Shown here piece after piece: positions 36,801 to 51,600 of a stretch of DNA of 64,000 bases (its first letter is position 1; each line of letters starts with the position of its first letter). The position numbers and the translations under genes were made by a program. The notes below the pieces were generated by a model. That model had not been told where the DNA came from. It ran no database searches and saw nothing but the letters and a program-made list of their open reading frames with translations. This stretch comes from Mansonella perstans (Eukaryota; Nematoda; Chromadorea; Rhabditida; Onchocercidae): NCBI GenBank assembly GCA_037074765.1, contig JBAMDO010000573.1:186001-250000 (forward strand), given 5' to 3'.

Positions 36801-39800
36801 AAAAATTATTAACCTTTTGATTCATTTCTGAGTAGAAAGCAGCAACCTTACTATCAAACAGAATTAATGACTGATATGAATATCAGCGATATTTCATCAT
36901 ATGTTGTAGGTAATAACAGCAATAGCAGCTTGTGTTTCGCCACTTCTAGCTTGCAGCACAGCACTTGGTCTTCTGCTGTGGTGTGGTTTACGATTCGGAT
37001 CCATCCTATGTGTGACACCACTTTTAGTACTGGCCATTGGTGTTGATGACGCTTTTTTGATGATAAATTACTGGCAACAGACTTATCAACAGTACCGTTT
37101 CTCTACTTAATCTTATTCTATGAAAACTGATATAAAAAGATAAACTGTCAGTAATTTCCAAGAATACAAATGTATAGCTGCGTTATAGAAAAGTGACAAC
37201 TAAAGAATTCTTCAAAGATGACGAAATGAAAAGATTAAGCAAAAGAATGTCTAATATGCTGCAAGAAGTTGGTAAGTGCAATATTATCAGTAGCACCAAA
37301 AATTAGATTTGTCGCTTGACATTTCAAAAAAATTACACAAAAACCAGTTTCCAGCTTCTAACATTTGAGATAATCGAAGCTGTAACTGGATGAATGATGA
37401 TCTTGTAAACAGAATGATTTCCTTAGCTACTTTACTGGAATATTTTGCACAAAAACATTGCAGGTCCTTCGGTTACAATAACAACGTTGACAAATGTACT
37501 AGCATTTGGAATTGGGGCATTTTCTCCAATGCGCGAAATTCAAATTTTTTGCATCGGTAATGCAACAGCGATGACCCTTGACTTTATTTACCAGGTTTCA
37601 ATTTGCCTCGAATTTGGATCTATTTTCGTTCTCATAGCTCCAAAACTTTTAATATATTAAACCAATCTCATCATCGTCATTATTCTCTTTTTTACATTTC
37701 TACTACTCCAATCAATGATATAAATTATACAAAGGACAGAACGGTTGATCTATCATTTACACTATATATGAAGTATTGTAGAAGATGTGGTTTTCCACTG
37801 CGCCTGTAGCTAATCGAATGACATATCCATTCAGATAACACTTTTTGCTGCAATAATGGTAATAGTGGGACGTCACGAACTTCAAATCGAAAAGTCGATG
37901 TTTAAGATGGAACAGAAAAAACATCCAAATCGAGACAGTCTAAACTCATTTCTTAAAAAGTGAACTTATATCATTAATTTGCTAATTCACAGTAATAACC
38001 ATTCTTTATAAATAAATAAAGATAGTTAACGATAATTGTTCTTGATTTATCTGATGTTGTCCAAATTCTTCTCTCTTGCAATTCAAAATTTTCGATCAAT
38101 AATTAATTGAATTTATATCTATTGGGCTTTATCAAACCAACTGACTTATTCGTATTACTTTTATGATGAATAATTTTTTCTCCAATTTGCAGTTTACTAA
38201 ACAAATACTGCTCTATTTTGTGTTCCACATCATTCTCCATATTTATCGTTCTTGTTTTACTTTTATACTGGTCATTGTCAATATATGGAGCTGCTACTAT
38301 CAACATTGAATTGAAGCCTGAAAAACTGATAAAGTCTGATTCAGATATTGTCAAGGTAATTCAATGATTTTTTTTTGTGTTACAGAATACTAGAAATGAA
38401 AAAAAACTCATTGCAAACAGTCGCAGTAGTCGATATAAACCTTAATCTACTTTAATTTGTTTGTAATCTTTTTTCTCTTAACTTAAAATTATTATAAGAC
38501 AAAAAAAAAATCTTTAAGGTGCTAAAACTACGGGACGAATATATCATGCCATATAATGCTCCAAAAATTATCTTTGTGGATAGGCCAGGAAATCTGAGCG
38601 ATCCTAATAATATTCGCATGTTGCACAAAATCGTATGCATATAATATTTCTAGTCATTTATTTTTATTACTGATTTTGTCTCTTTCATAACTGATAATAA
38701 TTGAGTATTTTTTAGATGAAAGAATTAATTAAAATTTTATAAAAGTAAGGAAAATTCATGGTTTTGAAAAGTGGAAAAGTCTTTTTAAATAACAATTCTT
38801 TTTTAAATAACATGTCTTTTCTTGAAAATCGATAATGCAATTTTGGCAGTCTGTATCGAATATCTTTGCTAATTCCTTAATTAAGTTTAAATAAAAAATT
38901 CCTAATAAATTTTTAAATATGAATTGTAAAAATTACTTTGTAAAACACAGTTTTTGTTTTATTTCTCTTTGCTCTGCAATGCAAATGAAAATAAAACGAA
39001 GTGGAATTAATTTTAGGTGGACGATTTCGAAGCATTACCAAATTCGGTGGGACAACTAGCGACAAAATTTTGGTTAAGAGATTATATGGAGTTCACTGTT
39101 GATGCAGAGCGAATCTCTCTTGATAGCTCAGTTGACTACAATCGGTAAGCTGTTCCTCAATTCCTCGCCGTGCTTGGTTTTTTAGCTTCTCTAGTAATAC
39201 TTTTATCTCATACTTATAATCCATTTAATAAATATATACAAAAGAGTTAATGTTTCTGCTATCATTGAAATTTCCGTACTAATGAAAATAAATGAATTTT
39301 TGAACAGGAATTTGACAGCAATTAGCATCAAAGAGTATGATCTGCAGAATTTTCTTGCATGGCCAGAGTTTCATCATTGGAAGGCATATATGCAATTCGG
39401 TCTCGACAAACAGTTAGCTTCTTTAATGCATTATTATATATACGCATAGCGATTTCAGCTCCATCAATATTTATAATGTTTCATGATCTCAGAATATCGA
39501 ACTATAGAATAATTTCAACAAGAAATATGTTCATTTGGCTGGATGATCTGTTGGCCTTAGAGATATGACTTATAAAATATATAAATTAACCAACTCATAT
39601 ATAAATTAACCAACAAATTTGTGAATTTGCTTTATTCTACTATAGTGGCATGGAATATTTGAGAAGTTATTTCTTCATGATATCATCGCATTCTGATCTC
39701 GGAAAATGGTCTATTCGTGCAAAATTATTGAACCAGTTGCGGGAAGTTGCCGATCGGGTATTTAATTTTATTGATGCAAAAATTTACAACATAATTTTTT

Positions 39801-41782
39801 CAGAATTTGATCATTAAAAATTAATCTTTTCTATTTTTTTTTTCAGAACTTATCATCGTTTTCGCTATTTTTCATACTGAATATTTGTCATACTTTTAGA
39901 AGGGATTATCTTTAAAATAGTTTCGATAAAAATCGTGAGCTGCTCTATCATTGGCAGTTAATAGTTGCGGATGTTATTAAAAAATTTACAACATGCAAAA
40001 ATATTTTGCGTTCTTATGGCAATTTTCCTTTGACTTAATATGTTTCTCTAAATTAATGAATCAATTTAAAAAATGAATTAGATTAATTAATCTCACTTTA
40101 GCTATTTCGAGAAATGAACATCCGCGACTATAATTATAGCTGTAATTATTGAAATATTTCCTATCAACTCTTAGGTTGTTTTTTTAAAGAATAGTCCGAT
40201 TTTCACTTATAAACTAATTCCGGTTACAGTATTCAATGCACAAAGTGAGTGTTTTTGATGATGATGCAAAATTTTTGGATATAATCGAAATATTAATGAG
40301 TCAGACAGTACAATCGTCTGTCTTTACAGTGATTTTTATGATGTTTGTTTGTTTTCTCTTTATACCACAACGCACTGCAGTCATAATCGCCACAGTCTCC
40401 ATTATCAGTATTTTTATTGGTAAGTTGAAAAATTTTTTCTGAAAATAAAATTCTGATATATTTAAGATCATGAATCCTGTTGGAATGAGAATCAATTAAT
40501 AAACAAAGTACTTAAATATCTATAAAAAAATTGTTATAGGTGTACTTGGTTTATTATCGTTATGGAATGTTGATTTGGATCCAATCGTTATGTCAGCTTT
40601 GATCATGTCCATCGGTTTCAGTGTCGATGTTCCGGCTCATGTCACTTATCACTTCTTCCAAGATGGTATGTAACTGTTCCATGAGAGTATTTGGATAGAG
40701 TTTTCATCAGCCATTTCGTTATTTGTATTATCCATTAATATTTGATGATCAAATGACGGTAGTTTTATTTCAGTATACGGATATTTTTTCTCTTTTACTT
40801 TTTAAGATAACTTAAGCACTCGTTCATTTAATATATGCTACTATTAAACAAATCAATCAGAGATGGATAGCGATTGAAACATGAATTTTTTTTTGCTATA
40901 AATCATTGTGAATCGCTTCAGTTCATATTATGCATTTCTTCAATTGTTTAGTTTCAGTTTGTTCTGTTCAAATGTTTGAGTGACACAAATTTATTCACGC
41001 CTAGAGAATTTACCCTTACTTACCGCATACTTTAGTAATCGTATATTAGGCAATTCTCCTTCCCAACTTTCGCACCATTCCCTATGCTTTTACATAGCAT
41101 GAGTGACCCCTTGAAATATGTCTTGCAGGAGTTTCCTTTCTTTTTGGATGAAGATACAACGACCCTAGAAATACCTCTTGCAGAAGTCCCTCTAAACAAT
41201 GACGTTCTGTTATTCACTTTAGCTTTCTTTAGCTGCAGATTTCTACAATCGTTTCTTTTTAGATAACACCGAAGCTTCACTTAAGCATTGTCTTGTAGCA
41301 ATTGGATTTCCAGTGCTGCAGGCTTCAAGCTCAACATTGCTTTGCGTGTTCAGTCTTCAGTTTAGCGATCTTTACATGGCTCATGTTCGTTTAAATTATC
41401 CTTTTTTATGAGCATCTCTGCTTAACTGTATCATCTTAATGTACAAGAAAGTTTAAGGCGTTACTGACATACTCCAAAATCTTTAAAGTTTTCTTATTTG
41501 AACATATTATATTATCAATTGTTATTTTTTATCAATGAAACTTAAATAGGACGTAAATTAAGGTGCTTTTTTATTATTCAGGTTTTCGTGAAAACGATGG
41601 CACTGGTGATAATAATTAGTTTCATACATGGTTTAGTTATAATACCAGTATTATATAGTATCATTTCCCGAGTTCAATATCCAAGAAGAAGGATGATATT
41701 CGATATCTCTACTACAACCTGCCCAAAAGCCGTTACAATATCAGAAGATATGATTGTTACATTTGCAATTGATGCAGATTGA
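33866..41782 (+). CDS. Patched-related (PTR) family protein with sterol-sensing domain
   Basis: Multipass RND-type membrane protein related to Patched/Dispatched/NPC1; nematodes carry many ptr genes tied to moulting, cuticle and sterol or lipid traffic. Twenty in-phase exons give 894 aa, the normal PTR length: 33866-33945, 34212-34368, 34892-35005, 35362-35481, 35548-35667, 36039-36166, 36522-36705, 36910-37091, 37189-37271, 37464-37594, 37835-37959, 38193-38355, 38519-38632, 39017-39144, 39308-39412, 39646-39757, 40230-40419, 40540-40665, 41263-41384, 41582-41782. Features: TM1 after [15 protein letters not shown]; an ectodomain with the PTR signature [19 protein letters not shown]; the sterol-sensing block (residues about 240-430) with GVDDAFLMI and [19 protein letters not shown]; a second ectodomain; and a C-terminal repeat with [18 protein letters not shown]. 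Which ptr paralogue it is cannot be told from here. The next gene converges on it. Confidence 0.93.
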
Positions 41783-42648
41783 AAATTCCCGCTTTATAAA
41801 TGTTTTTTTTTTCGTTTTGAAATAGATGCCGATTTTTTATAGCAGGATCTTTTTTATAAATTGGCTACTTTTAACGAATCTTGCTGGCAATAAGGAGTAA
41901 ACTGGCAACCATTATTTAATACTAGTCACCAGTGAAAAGGAAAATAATGGGTAAGAATAGAAATATTACAAAGCTGTACAATAAAAGAATCGAATTTTTC
42001 CTTCATAAATTCGATGAAATATCAATCAATTTGAGTGCGCTTCTAAGCATAATAACTACCGACTTTTGCCCCGAGCTGTCAGGTTCCTGTGGTCAAAAAC
42101 ATTCGGTTGCCATATCGTGCCTCACAAACAATGCTTTTCACCATAGTGATAAGCAAAATAGCTGAATTATCATGATAATTTCTGCTTTCATTCATCGTCC
42201 TTTGTGGGCTTGAGCTACAGCTATTTGTAAGCACTGTACCCATTCTTCAGCTTTGCTTTGGTCATTAGCCTATAATTTTCATATTGACTTGATTATATTC
42301 ATGATTAGCAACCTGAACGTAACATAACATCGTTTCCTTAATGCTTTCTTACTCAAGGAACCATGCAGTTTCAAAAAAAACTCTAAAGAAACTTTAAAAG
42401 TCACAAAAAACAAATATTAGGTATAAAGGCTATCCTAGTCTTCAAAGTGCTTAAACATGTTATCATTTGCGCCAGCATGGTATTTATTTTATAAATTAGA
42501 GAACAAAGTCAATTTTTTGTTCTATCAGAATCATTTCGGAATCGTGGTGTTTTTGCTGAAGAGAACTGAGAATACTTGACAGAAACAGAAATACGGATGA
42601 ATTTTAAATCATTTAACATTCGAAATTAACGTTCTCATCGCACTCCTG
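41783..42648. other. Convergent 3' intergenic region
   Basis: Spacer between two converging genes, containing their 3' ends. It is AT-rich. A 77-codon plus-strand open frame at 41932-42165 has no family resemblance. No repeat or RNA gene was seen. Confidence 0.5.
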
Positions 42649-45600
42649 TTAAATCACCTGTATGTCTGTTTTTTTTCTTTTTTTTTTTTTTAAATATTTG
42701 GTAATAAAATGTGCATACATTATTTGGATACTCTTGTAAGTATTGATTGTTGCAACGCAGATGTAACCAATTCTTGGCTCTTTTTCATTGGCGTTACTAA
42801 TTACCTTCAAGACGTAGGAAATATCATCATCGGTGAATATCTCGAACGCTTTCGGCAATGATTTACGACTCTTCCTTCCTTTACCGAGTGATTTTACAGA
42901 ACGTATCTTTCGTAAATCAAGGGCTGGCGCGATAATTTTGTCTTCTGCTGGCTAAAAGTTTGCTTAGGTAATAAATGTTTTGGATTTGTAACATCATAAT
43001 GGCCTGGAATCGATCGTATCAGAAATCAGATTTTTAGGTTAGTCTTTAAAGTATCATGACATAAAAGTCAACGTACGTTTGAGGTTTCTTCCCGACAAAT
43101 TAGTGCTGAACCCGATAATGTGAAGTACTTGGTATGCCAGCGTTTTAAAAATTTCCATCTTCCACGCTTCTCTTTCAGTTGCCCTTCAAGAACTGGCAAA
43201 TGTGGTGAATCCGGTCGTAAAATCGTCCTGCAAAGATTGATTAAACATGGAGTGGAAGATTAAATAAGACTTATTCAGATCTTTTATAGACTAGCCATAC
43301 TAAAACAAAATGGTGGAGTAAGAATATGTTTTTTCCAACATTATACATGGAATTTTGAAAAAAAATTGTTGCAGATGGGATGTCATTTTTTGGCTCAAAA
43401 TCTGAAGCAAAACTCTAATTAAGACTATTCTGCAATTAATTGCACTTTGCAATGATGTAAAACAAGAAGAAAAGTAACAACCTGACACGTTCTGGATGGC
43501 TACAGCTAAAGCAGGACCATTTCTGCAGTACAGTATTGTAGGAAAATGAATCAAAATAACGGGCATCGAGAAGTTCTTTCAAAATTTGTTGCTGTTCCTG
43601 AAAAAAAAAACAGCATGGAAGATTATCAGAATTATACAAACAATATATGTATGACGATCTGCCAAGGGAATGCTAAAATGAAACGAAATTGAGAAAAGCC
43701 ATGAAATCTGAAGTTAAGAAAAATATTTAAATCACTCAAAAACCTTGGAAACAAACTTTGTGAGCCGGAAATGCAGAAGTTACAAGCTCTAAAAATGGAC
43801 GATTCCGAGTCTGCGCAGAAGGTAGAGAGCTCCAGCAATTGGACAGTATCTGATACGCTTCCGAACATTGGGCAACTACCTGACCGGTTGTTTCGATGCT
43901 TACTGCTTCCATCTGAATCAAATACCATATTTCTATCACTAATAAATCAATCCTTACGACAGATTATTAATGATCAATGAAAATTCTGAAATGAAATTTT
44001 AAATGCTTTGATTCGGGAAAAGTCAAAAATTTTCATACTTTCTAGAGTTCTGCAAATTTTCTGTGTGAATGACGGCTGGATCAGACATCGAACCATTCAC
44101 TACTCATAGACTGTAGAACTCATATTACTCGATGTAAAGTCCCTAATAAATCAGCTTGAAAAAGTGTTTTTAAGAAAATTATGCAAATACCACAAAAGAA
44201 AGTAATTTATAAACGTACTGATCGACATAGTCAAGCCATTGGCAGCAACGTAACAATTACCTGCAAGAACATGAGATGAAGCCATGTAGGAGCGCAGTGC
44301 GTTTTAAAACTGAAAAATTGGTTTGAGTCGTAAATACAATGGTCATCGCCTACTTCACATCGGAAATGAACTCGCATTCGATGCTTCACTCCTACAAAAA
44401 TTATGCTTTCACGGTGTAATAAATTTTTGTAAGCAAAAATTAAAATGCAGTAAAAGAAGAAAGTAAATGCTGTGTACTTCTATTACCTTCACTGATACAA
44501 AGTATTGGTATTGGATATGTTTTACTGATATTACGAATATAATTTTGTATTTTACTTCTGCGGTGATCGGCAAACTGCAACACCACATCTCCACGATCTA
44601 TCGTGTTCTGTAATATGTTTCCTTTAGTTCTACTTTTGACTAAGTAGGATCAAATTGTATTTAGTGTTGAAAATTAACTTAATATATTTAAAAACCTGAA
44701 TTTTTCCAAATACAAAAGTACATAAAGAGAAAAATACCAGTAAAGGATTTCTATTTTATAATTAACACAATCAGTTCTTTTGTCATTCTTTTATCATTTA
44801 CTGATAAGCTACTGCGAATTGTCAGAGCATTTTTCTCTGGAACCTGCCATTAAATGAATCTATTTAATGATCTCTGATTTCGATTAAAATCATAAAAACA
44901 ATAAAACCAACAGAGATCTGTATATGTCCTCTTCCGCATGCAGTAATGGTATCTGTTGATACAGCATCACTTGTTGCAGTAGTGTTTGTCGCTGTCCCAG
45001 CATGGCTTGTTGATAAAAAATCTTCCAATACAGAATGCGGTGATATCACAGGAGCAGAATTCCCGACAGCTGATCTAGAATTAATTGGGCCACTATTTAC
45101 AGGAAAAGTGGTTTCAGTAACTGCTTTTGTAGTCCTGGGAGCACTAGCGGCTACAGTTGTCGCAGAAACTGGTGTTGCTATCGTGGTAGCAAGTTGTCCT
45201 ACCGGCAATGGCATCCACTGCGCAGTATTTATCCGGCGCTGATGCATTGTAACTGGACGTACACGACCATCTTTACCTACCTGCAATATTTTGATGGCAA
45301 TTAATATACTATTCGCAGAAGTACGCTCAAATGATTTTCAAGGACATTGAACGAAAGGAAACAATTATGATTGCCGATATTTCACTAGAGACAGTTATAT
45401 ACTTTACCCTCTTAAACGATAATTTTATCATTAACTGGCATGAGGCTTAAATATTCTAATCAAAACTGCAACCTGTACAGCAGTAGGTAATAAAGGCGAA
45501 GGAATAATTTGCTGCAGTTTTTGTCCTTTTGGTGGTTGATAAGATGGCGGTGGACATATCGGTACAAAAGCGACACCATCGCAACGTCGATTACTTTCTT

Positions 45601-48600
45601 TTGACATTATAGATAACGGAAAATCGCGAGACGTTTTTTCAACAACTGCTATATTTTCACTAAAAGACATTTTCATCACTGGATTATTTTATAAAACTAA
45701 GTGTCCTGAAATCTTAATTCACTTAAACAAAATGAAGAGGCTAAAAATTATTTGTCCTAAAACAAAAATATTTAAGTACCATTTTTCTGAACGAATATTG
45801 ATGAGAAGTTCTATTGGAATGAGGTGAACAGCTGGGATGACATTTACAACACTGCAAGTATATTTGCAGTGTTGACTGATCCTAATCATTTCAAGCTAAT
45901 AGAAACTATTTGTCCTTTTTCGGAAATTTTCACTACAGAATTTCACCTCTAGATTTCAAATAAAAGCGAACACCAACATGCGTGGATTCAAGCTACCGTA
46001 CGATCGACTGGTTTGATTAAGGGAGCAACTGGAGCGCAACCTATTGCACATATATGCGTTTGCCAAATTCTCAGTATTCTTATCGAGTTCTTGTGCTGAG
46101 AGCTCTACCGAATCACTAATATTCACCGTTGTACGAATACCACTGAAATATTCAAATACTAAGAAGCCTACTAGGTTTAGCATAATATTTCCGGATAAAG
46201 AAAACAGAATTGAGGACTCAAGATTAAACTGAATTTAACTATCCAAGTTATATGTGGACAATGTGTAACAGATATGAATAGTACGTCGCTTGAATTAACG
46301 TATAAGTCATCGCTGATATATGTAATAAATTACACGTTTCTACCTCCATCTCTTAATTTCTCCAAGAGACTAAATTTCGAAAAAGTTTCTGCCAACAGAA
46401 GTTAAAACAAGTAGAAAGATTAATGAAGAAGAAAAGAACAGAGATCACGATGAAATATACGCGGTGTGATGGAAGGAAATGGACTACCTTGAAATGATCG
46501 GGACGTCGATCTTGGAGGATAACTTAGGGACAAGAGAATCATCAGAATGCTCCACACCCGTGCTACCAGTAATATTGGCCACCGTGGCATCTTCGTGGCA
46601 CTCTGCTGGGTCCAAATAACTATTTCTGAAGCAGTTCTCTTCGTTCCATTTCAAAGAATGGAACCATTTACACAAGATATTTTTCAAGTCAATTTTTTAT
46701 TGATTTTTAATTGTGGTTACTTATTAATCCTTTCACTACCTATTAAGACAAAATCATTGTCCTAATGAACAATATATTTTGGATTAAGTTTTAATATTTT
46801 AGATATTTTGGATTAAGTTTTAGAATTTCATTAATCACTTCTTATTCAAATCTAAGAGTTATTGAAGTATTTTCCAGAGATATATAGAAACATTAATAGA
46901 TAAGAAAGTGGAAATAAAGAACATTCTCAACAGCATTAAACAGCGCCTTGCCTTCTTCATCGCCCGATAGTATGTCAAACCTTGATTTGGTCGACTTATC
47001 TAAAGGAGAACCTTACAGATGAAGCAATCTTTCTCGGACTATATCTGCGGCGATGTTCAAATCATATCATTCTAGGCTTTTAATGTATACTTTACTTGAG
47101 CGCCTAATGGATGCCCGATTTTTTTAGCCTTCTTAATTACATACACTTCTTGATTAGCTGAACATTTACAGTATGTATCACACTTTTATATGATTCTCTC
47201 TATTTTTAGTGACAATGCTACCATTACCAATACTATTACGCTTCTGTCTTTTTACTGCCGGTGTAGTTTATCTTGAATTAGCAAAAACTGGAAAATATTT
47301 AACTGCAAAAACAACACATTTTGTTTTAACTTCTGTAAAAATTGACAGCTGGTTTTTATGGTAAATGATTTTCGTAGCTAAAAGGATATACTCGGAGAAC
47401 GATTTTTAGAGGCAAAACAACAATTCACAGAACTTTTTTGAGAATAAAACATCCAAAAAGAAAAAAAATCCTTGAAAGATGGCAATAACAAACCTGCTAA
47501 GTTCTCGGATCCTTGCGCAAACAGCTGATGCAGAGGGAAGCGTTTCCGGTACGGAACGTAAGAAAGCAAGATGAGGATGAACTGCAGCCGGGAAGCATTC
47601 TGCTACACCTGTAATCACAGAATTGAAGGAGCACATTACAGAGAAACATTCATTTTCTAATGGTGAAATCACTGCAATAAGAAACTGAACAAAATTTATA
47701 GATGCTCTTGGATGCATTATTTTATGATTAAAACAAAGGAATGATTGATAAAAGATCGAAAAAAAATAAAAAGATCTTTTTCACACAAATTTTCATTTCC
47801 CTAATCTTCCAATTAACCTCTTTCGTTCAAGAGCATCTATAAATTTTGTTCAGTTTCTATAAGCTATATAATTAAATCATCTCCCAAAAACGTTACTACA
47901 TTATATTTCAAAATAGTTATGCATGTTAACTTACATCTAACTTCCTTTTAGTACTCATATTAAGACCGATATCCATTCACAAGCAAATACATTCCAATAG
48001 TCAATTTAATAGCTTACCTAACAGTAAAACTATATTAAGCAGCATTATGACCGGTTTCGTTTGCTATGAACAAAAAATGTGTGAAGTTAACAGTTTTAAT
48101 TAAATAGATTCCTCAAATGAGACAGAATGACATAAGTATCGCCATAGCGATATTACAGAATTTGTACTGCCTTCTATGATACTTTGCTTTGCAATTATTA
48201 CTGTTACTTATCAACTGCAGAAAAATAAGCGATATGAAATATTGCTTAATCAATGGAAATAATAATCATACCTTCAATTTCTTTCAGTATTGTGGGTAGG
48301 GAATCAGAAAGCCGACAACTCATCGTTATTAGATCATCCACGGCAATATGTGCTGTGTTACTATCATTCCTTCCAATGACACCAATTATTTTGGCCATTG
48401 TTGTTAGAGTATTGTCCGAATCTGCTATTCTATAAACTATATCTTCTAATCTACAATTTGTTCTGTCACACAGTAAAATGAAGTTAATGACTTTGAAAAA
48501 TAAAAGGATAAAATCCTACTTCTCTATTCCTCTTTCTCAAGAATATAATAATTAAGTAATCACGATGGAAAAAAAAGAAACTGAACTAACTTAGCGGCCC

Positions 48601-51600
48601 GACGTAATGCATCCAGGTATGGAACCAGAGCAAATGTTCGGTTCAGTGAGATAAGCGACAGGAAAATGTGAAGAACAGCGGTGCGAGTAGGTGGGTGAAA
48701 AAGAAAAATACTGAGATCATCCAGATGTTTGAGAATTAACTAAAATCATTTCAGGTCAAAATATTTTTCAAACATTTGAGAAGAAACGAGGAAAAAAGCA
48801 CCAAGACAATAAAGGTTGTCACTTTTATCATTTGCAGTAAGCAAAATTGTTAGAAAACCGCGAGTAGTTATCTAGCATTAATGTATTGTTGTCGCTTTCA
48901 TTAGTGTCTCGAATCGTATTAGTTTTGAAATGTAATTACAATTATTAGCAAAGAGAAAAAACAAAAACAACTAGTTATAAATACTGCCAATGTAATCGGT
49001 AAACTAAATTTATCAAATTTATCACAAATGTTTGTGAAGACAAAAAAGAATCAGGTCTGCTTGTTATTTTAAATAATTGAATTGATTTGCACAGGTTCCA
49101 CTCCTTCAGTACTGATTCGGCATATCATCCCATCCAAACGGTAAATAAATAAAGCGTAGATTAAGGAGTCCACTACCTCAAGCCATCAAATAAAAGTGAT
49201 CAAATATTTTCACATATTAATGTTATCACTTGGACCAATTAAAAGCTCAGCTTCCACATTTAAAGAATTTCAGCTTCAATTTTAACTGTAAATCTAATGC
49301 GTGCACATAAAAATCGGGTTTGGTGAACACTACTCATCACTGCGGCCAAAGCTTCAATTCAATTTCTCCTCAGTAATGTCATGGCTAAATTAGGCTGTAA
49401 TCTTCCCACTCCGTAACCTGTCACTTTCCTCAGATATAAAATAAGCCAATGAGATTAGCTATCAAGTTGTTCCACAGAATTTTTGAAGAGAAAATAAGTT
49501 TTCAATGATTAGATTAGCTTAACTTAATCTGTTAACCCGAACAATGATTTTTTTAGAACTTTCAACGCAATTTTCCGCCAATTTGTGACACTATTGATTG
49601 TCTTATTCTTTCTCCAAACAGAATAATCAAGTTTCCTCAGAAATTTTCAGTAAACGAAACATGCCTAACTTAATTTCGAGGACTTACATCAGGATTAGCA
49701 TTAGCAACCATGGATGTAAATTGCAGGATGGAGAGACGTTCTGACTGATCCGTTTGTTCATTTTGAAGCAACTTGAGAATCTGCGGGAAATGAGCATGGA
49801 ATGGTTCACGATTCTCTGGATAAAGCTGTGGAATTACTCTCACCAATGAGAAATTGCCTAAACATTCAATGGTTAAAAAAATGTAAATTTAAAAAAAGTT
49901 TCATCTGTTTTAAGTGATAATTAATAGATGTTGACACCAAAAAAATGCTAGCAACATAACCACATAACAGTAATATCAAGAACATAATTTTATAACAGTA
50001 ATATTAAGAACATTAAACAAGTTCAAAAAGAAGGAAAGGAATGATAAATTAAATGACCTATGTCATCAATGAATTAAAAATTCACACATTTCTAACAAAT
50101 TTAAAAGAGGAAAACTTGATGTTCAAAAAAACATATTATTCAACAACTTTTTGCTAAATTTAATAAATAAAGTTTCTTTAAAACAACTTTTTGGTATAAT
50201 AGAAAATGTTAGAGTAAATCAGATTTTTAGCGTTTATGAACCAATTAAAACTGAATTGAAGTAGAAATAGGTGTTTATTTGGCCCACAATTTTTATTTGC
50301 GAGCATAAAAGAGTGCTGAAAACTGTGATTAAAAATTTTTAAAGTTCACCTTAACACCTTCCCCACTGTGTTTTACTGTTTCATCATTACTTACTCGTAA
50401 TGTAGAATCTGATACATTCACCACATAGAACACTGATAATAATCCAGTTCCTTTTCTATTAATTTAGTTGCTTCTTTTTATTTTTAAAACACAACTCTGC
50501 ACCAACCGCTAAGTATATTGGTGATAATTTGTAGGGAGTATTGTGCAAGAAGACGTCCATTATGTATAGCGGCCAATGATAAATACCCGGTAGTATTTCG
50601 AGTTAATTCATCATTTCCACAACTCAACGCCCGTATTGCTGTCGGTACTGTTACTGTCATCACCGATTTTTTACTGTAATGCTGAAACATTAGTTATATT
50701 AGCCTTCACATGAAGTCTATGAAATTTCAAAATCGTCATAAATTTCCAGTGAATTGTGGTAATGACATACAATAGTGAAGTGTAATTATGTTTAATTATA
50801 AAGATGAATTCAAAAATAAAAGGGAATTCAGTTACAGAAACGTTTAACATAAAATAATAACGAGAAAAATAGTTTATAGCATGCAAATGCTTCATATAAA
50901 AAAAAGTTTCATAAAAAAGTTGTTTCAAATAATCTAAAGGTTTCGAAAAATAAGAGTCAGCAATAAACCAAAAAAAGTAAGATGACTCCATAAAAGCTCA
51001 AAAGACTTACAAGAAAAAGACTATTGAGAAGTTCGCAGGCAATTTTACAGTGCGGTGTGTCCATAATAACGCCACTTAGATCAGTAGCAGTCATCTCATG
51101 ACTCAAACAACTGCCGAGTGTATCCACTAACGCCGGTGCATAAGTTTCGATACTGTTCATTTCACTATAATTCACAATTGTCGATGAGAGAACCATGCAT
51201 GCAGATATGCAAATTTACCAATCTTAGTAAATCAAATTTGACTATTTTTTCTCGATGAAAATCGCTGAACTAACTGGTGTATTTATTTTTAGGTATAGTA
51301 CCCTAGGAAATGAATACATCAAATTTATTCTTCTTGCATTCCTTTTAAACTCAATTTCTTTGCAAGTTCTAGAATCTTCAGTGCGTGCTATAATGTGTAC
51401 TTGACAAAAAGCTCAAATTTCCAAACAAAACTGAATATCTCAAAACAGATCAAACTATTTAAAAACAAGAACACAAAATTTTTTGGTTATAAATGGGATA
51501 AAACAAATCGTCAACCGGATTGCGGCAGTGATACGGGCCAAAACAATCTCGACGACACTCTGATCGTTTGAATTATGACAATAGTCAGGAGCATTAAAGA

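Noticed and set aside
36910..37271. Apparent frameshift in the PTR gene between the exon with GVDDAFLMI and the next
   Set aside because: The obvious donor (GTTTCT) and acceptor (GTATAG) break frame. Using the donor at 37092 (GTACCG) and the acceptor ending at 37188 (TTATAG) restores the frame, so no break is needed.
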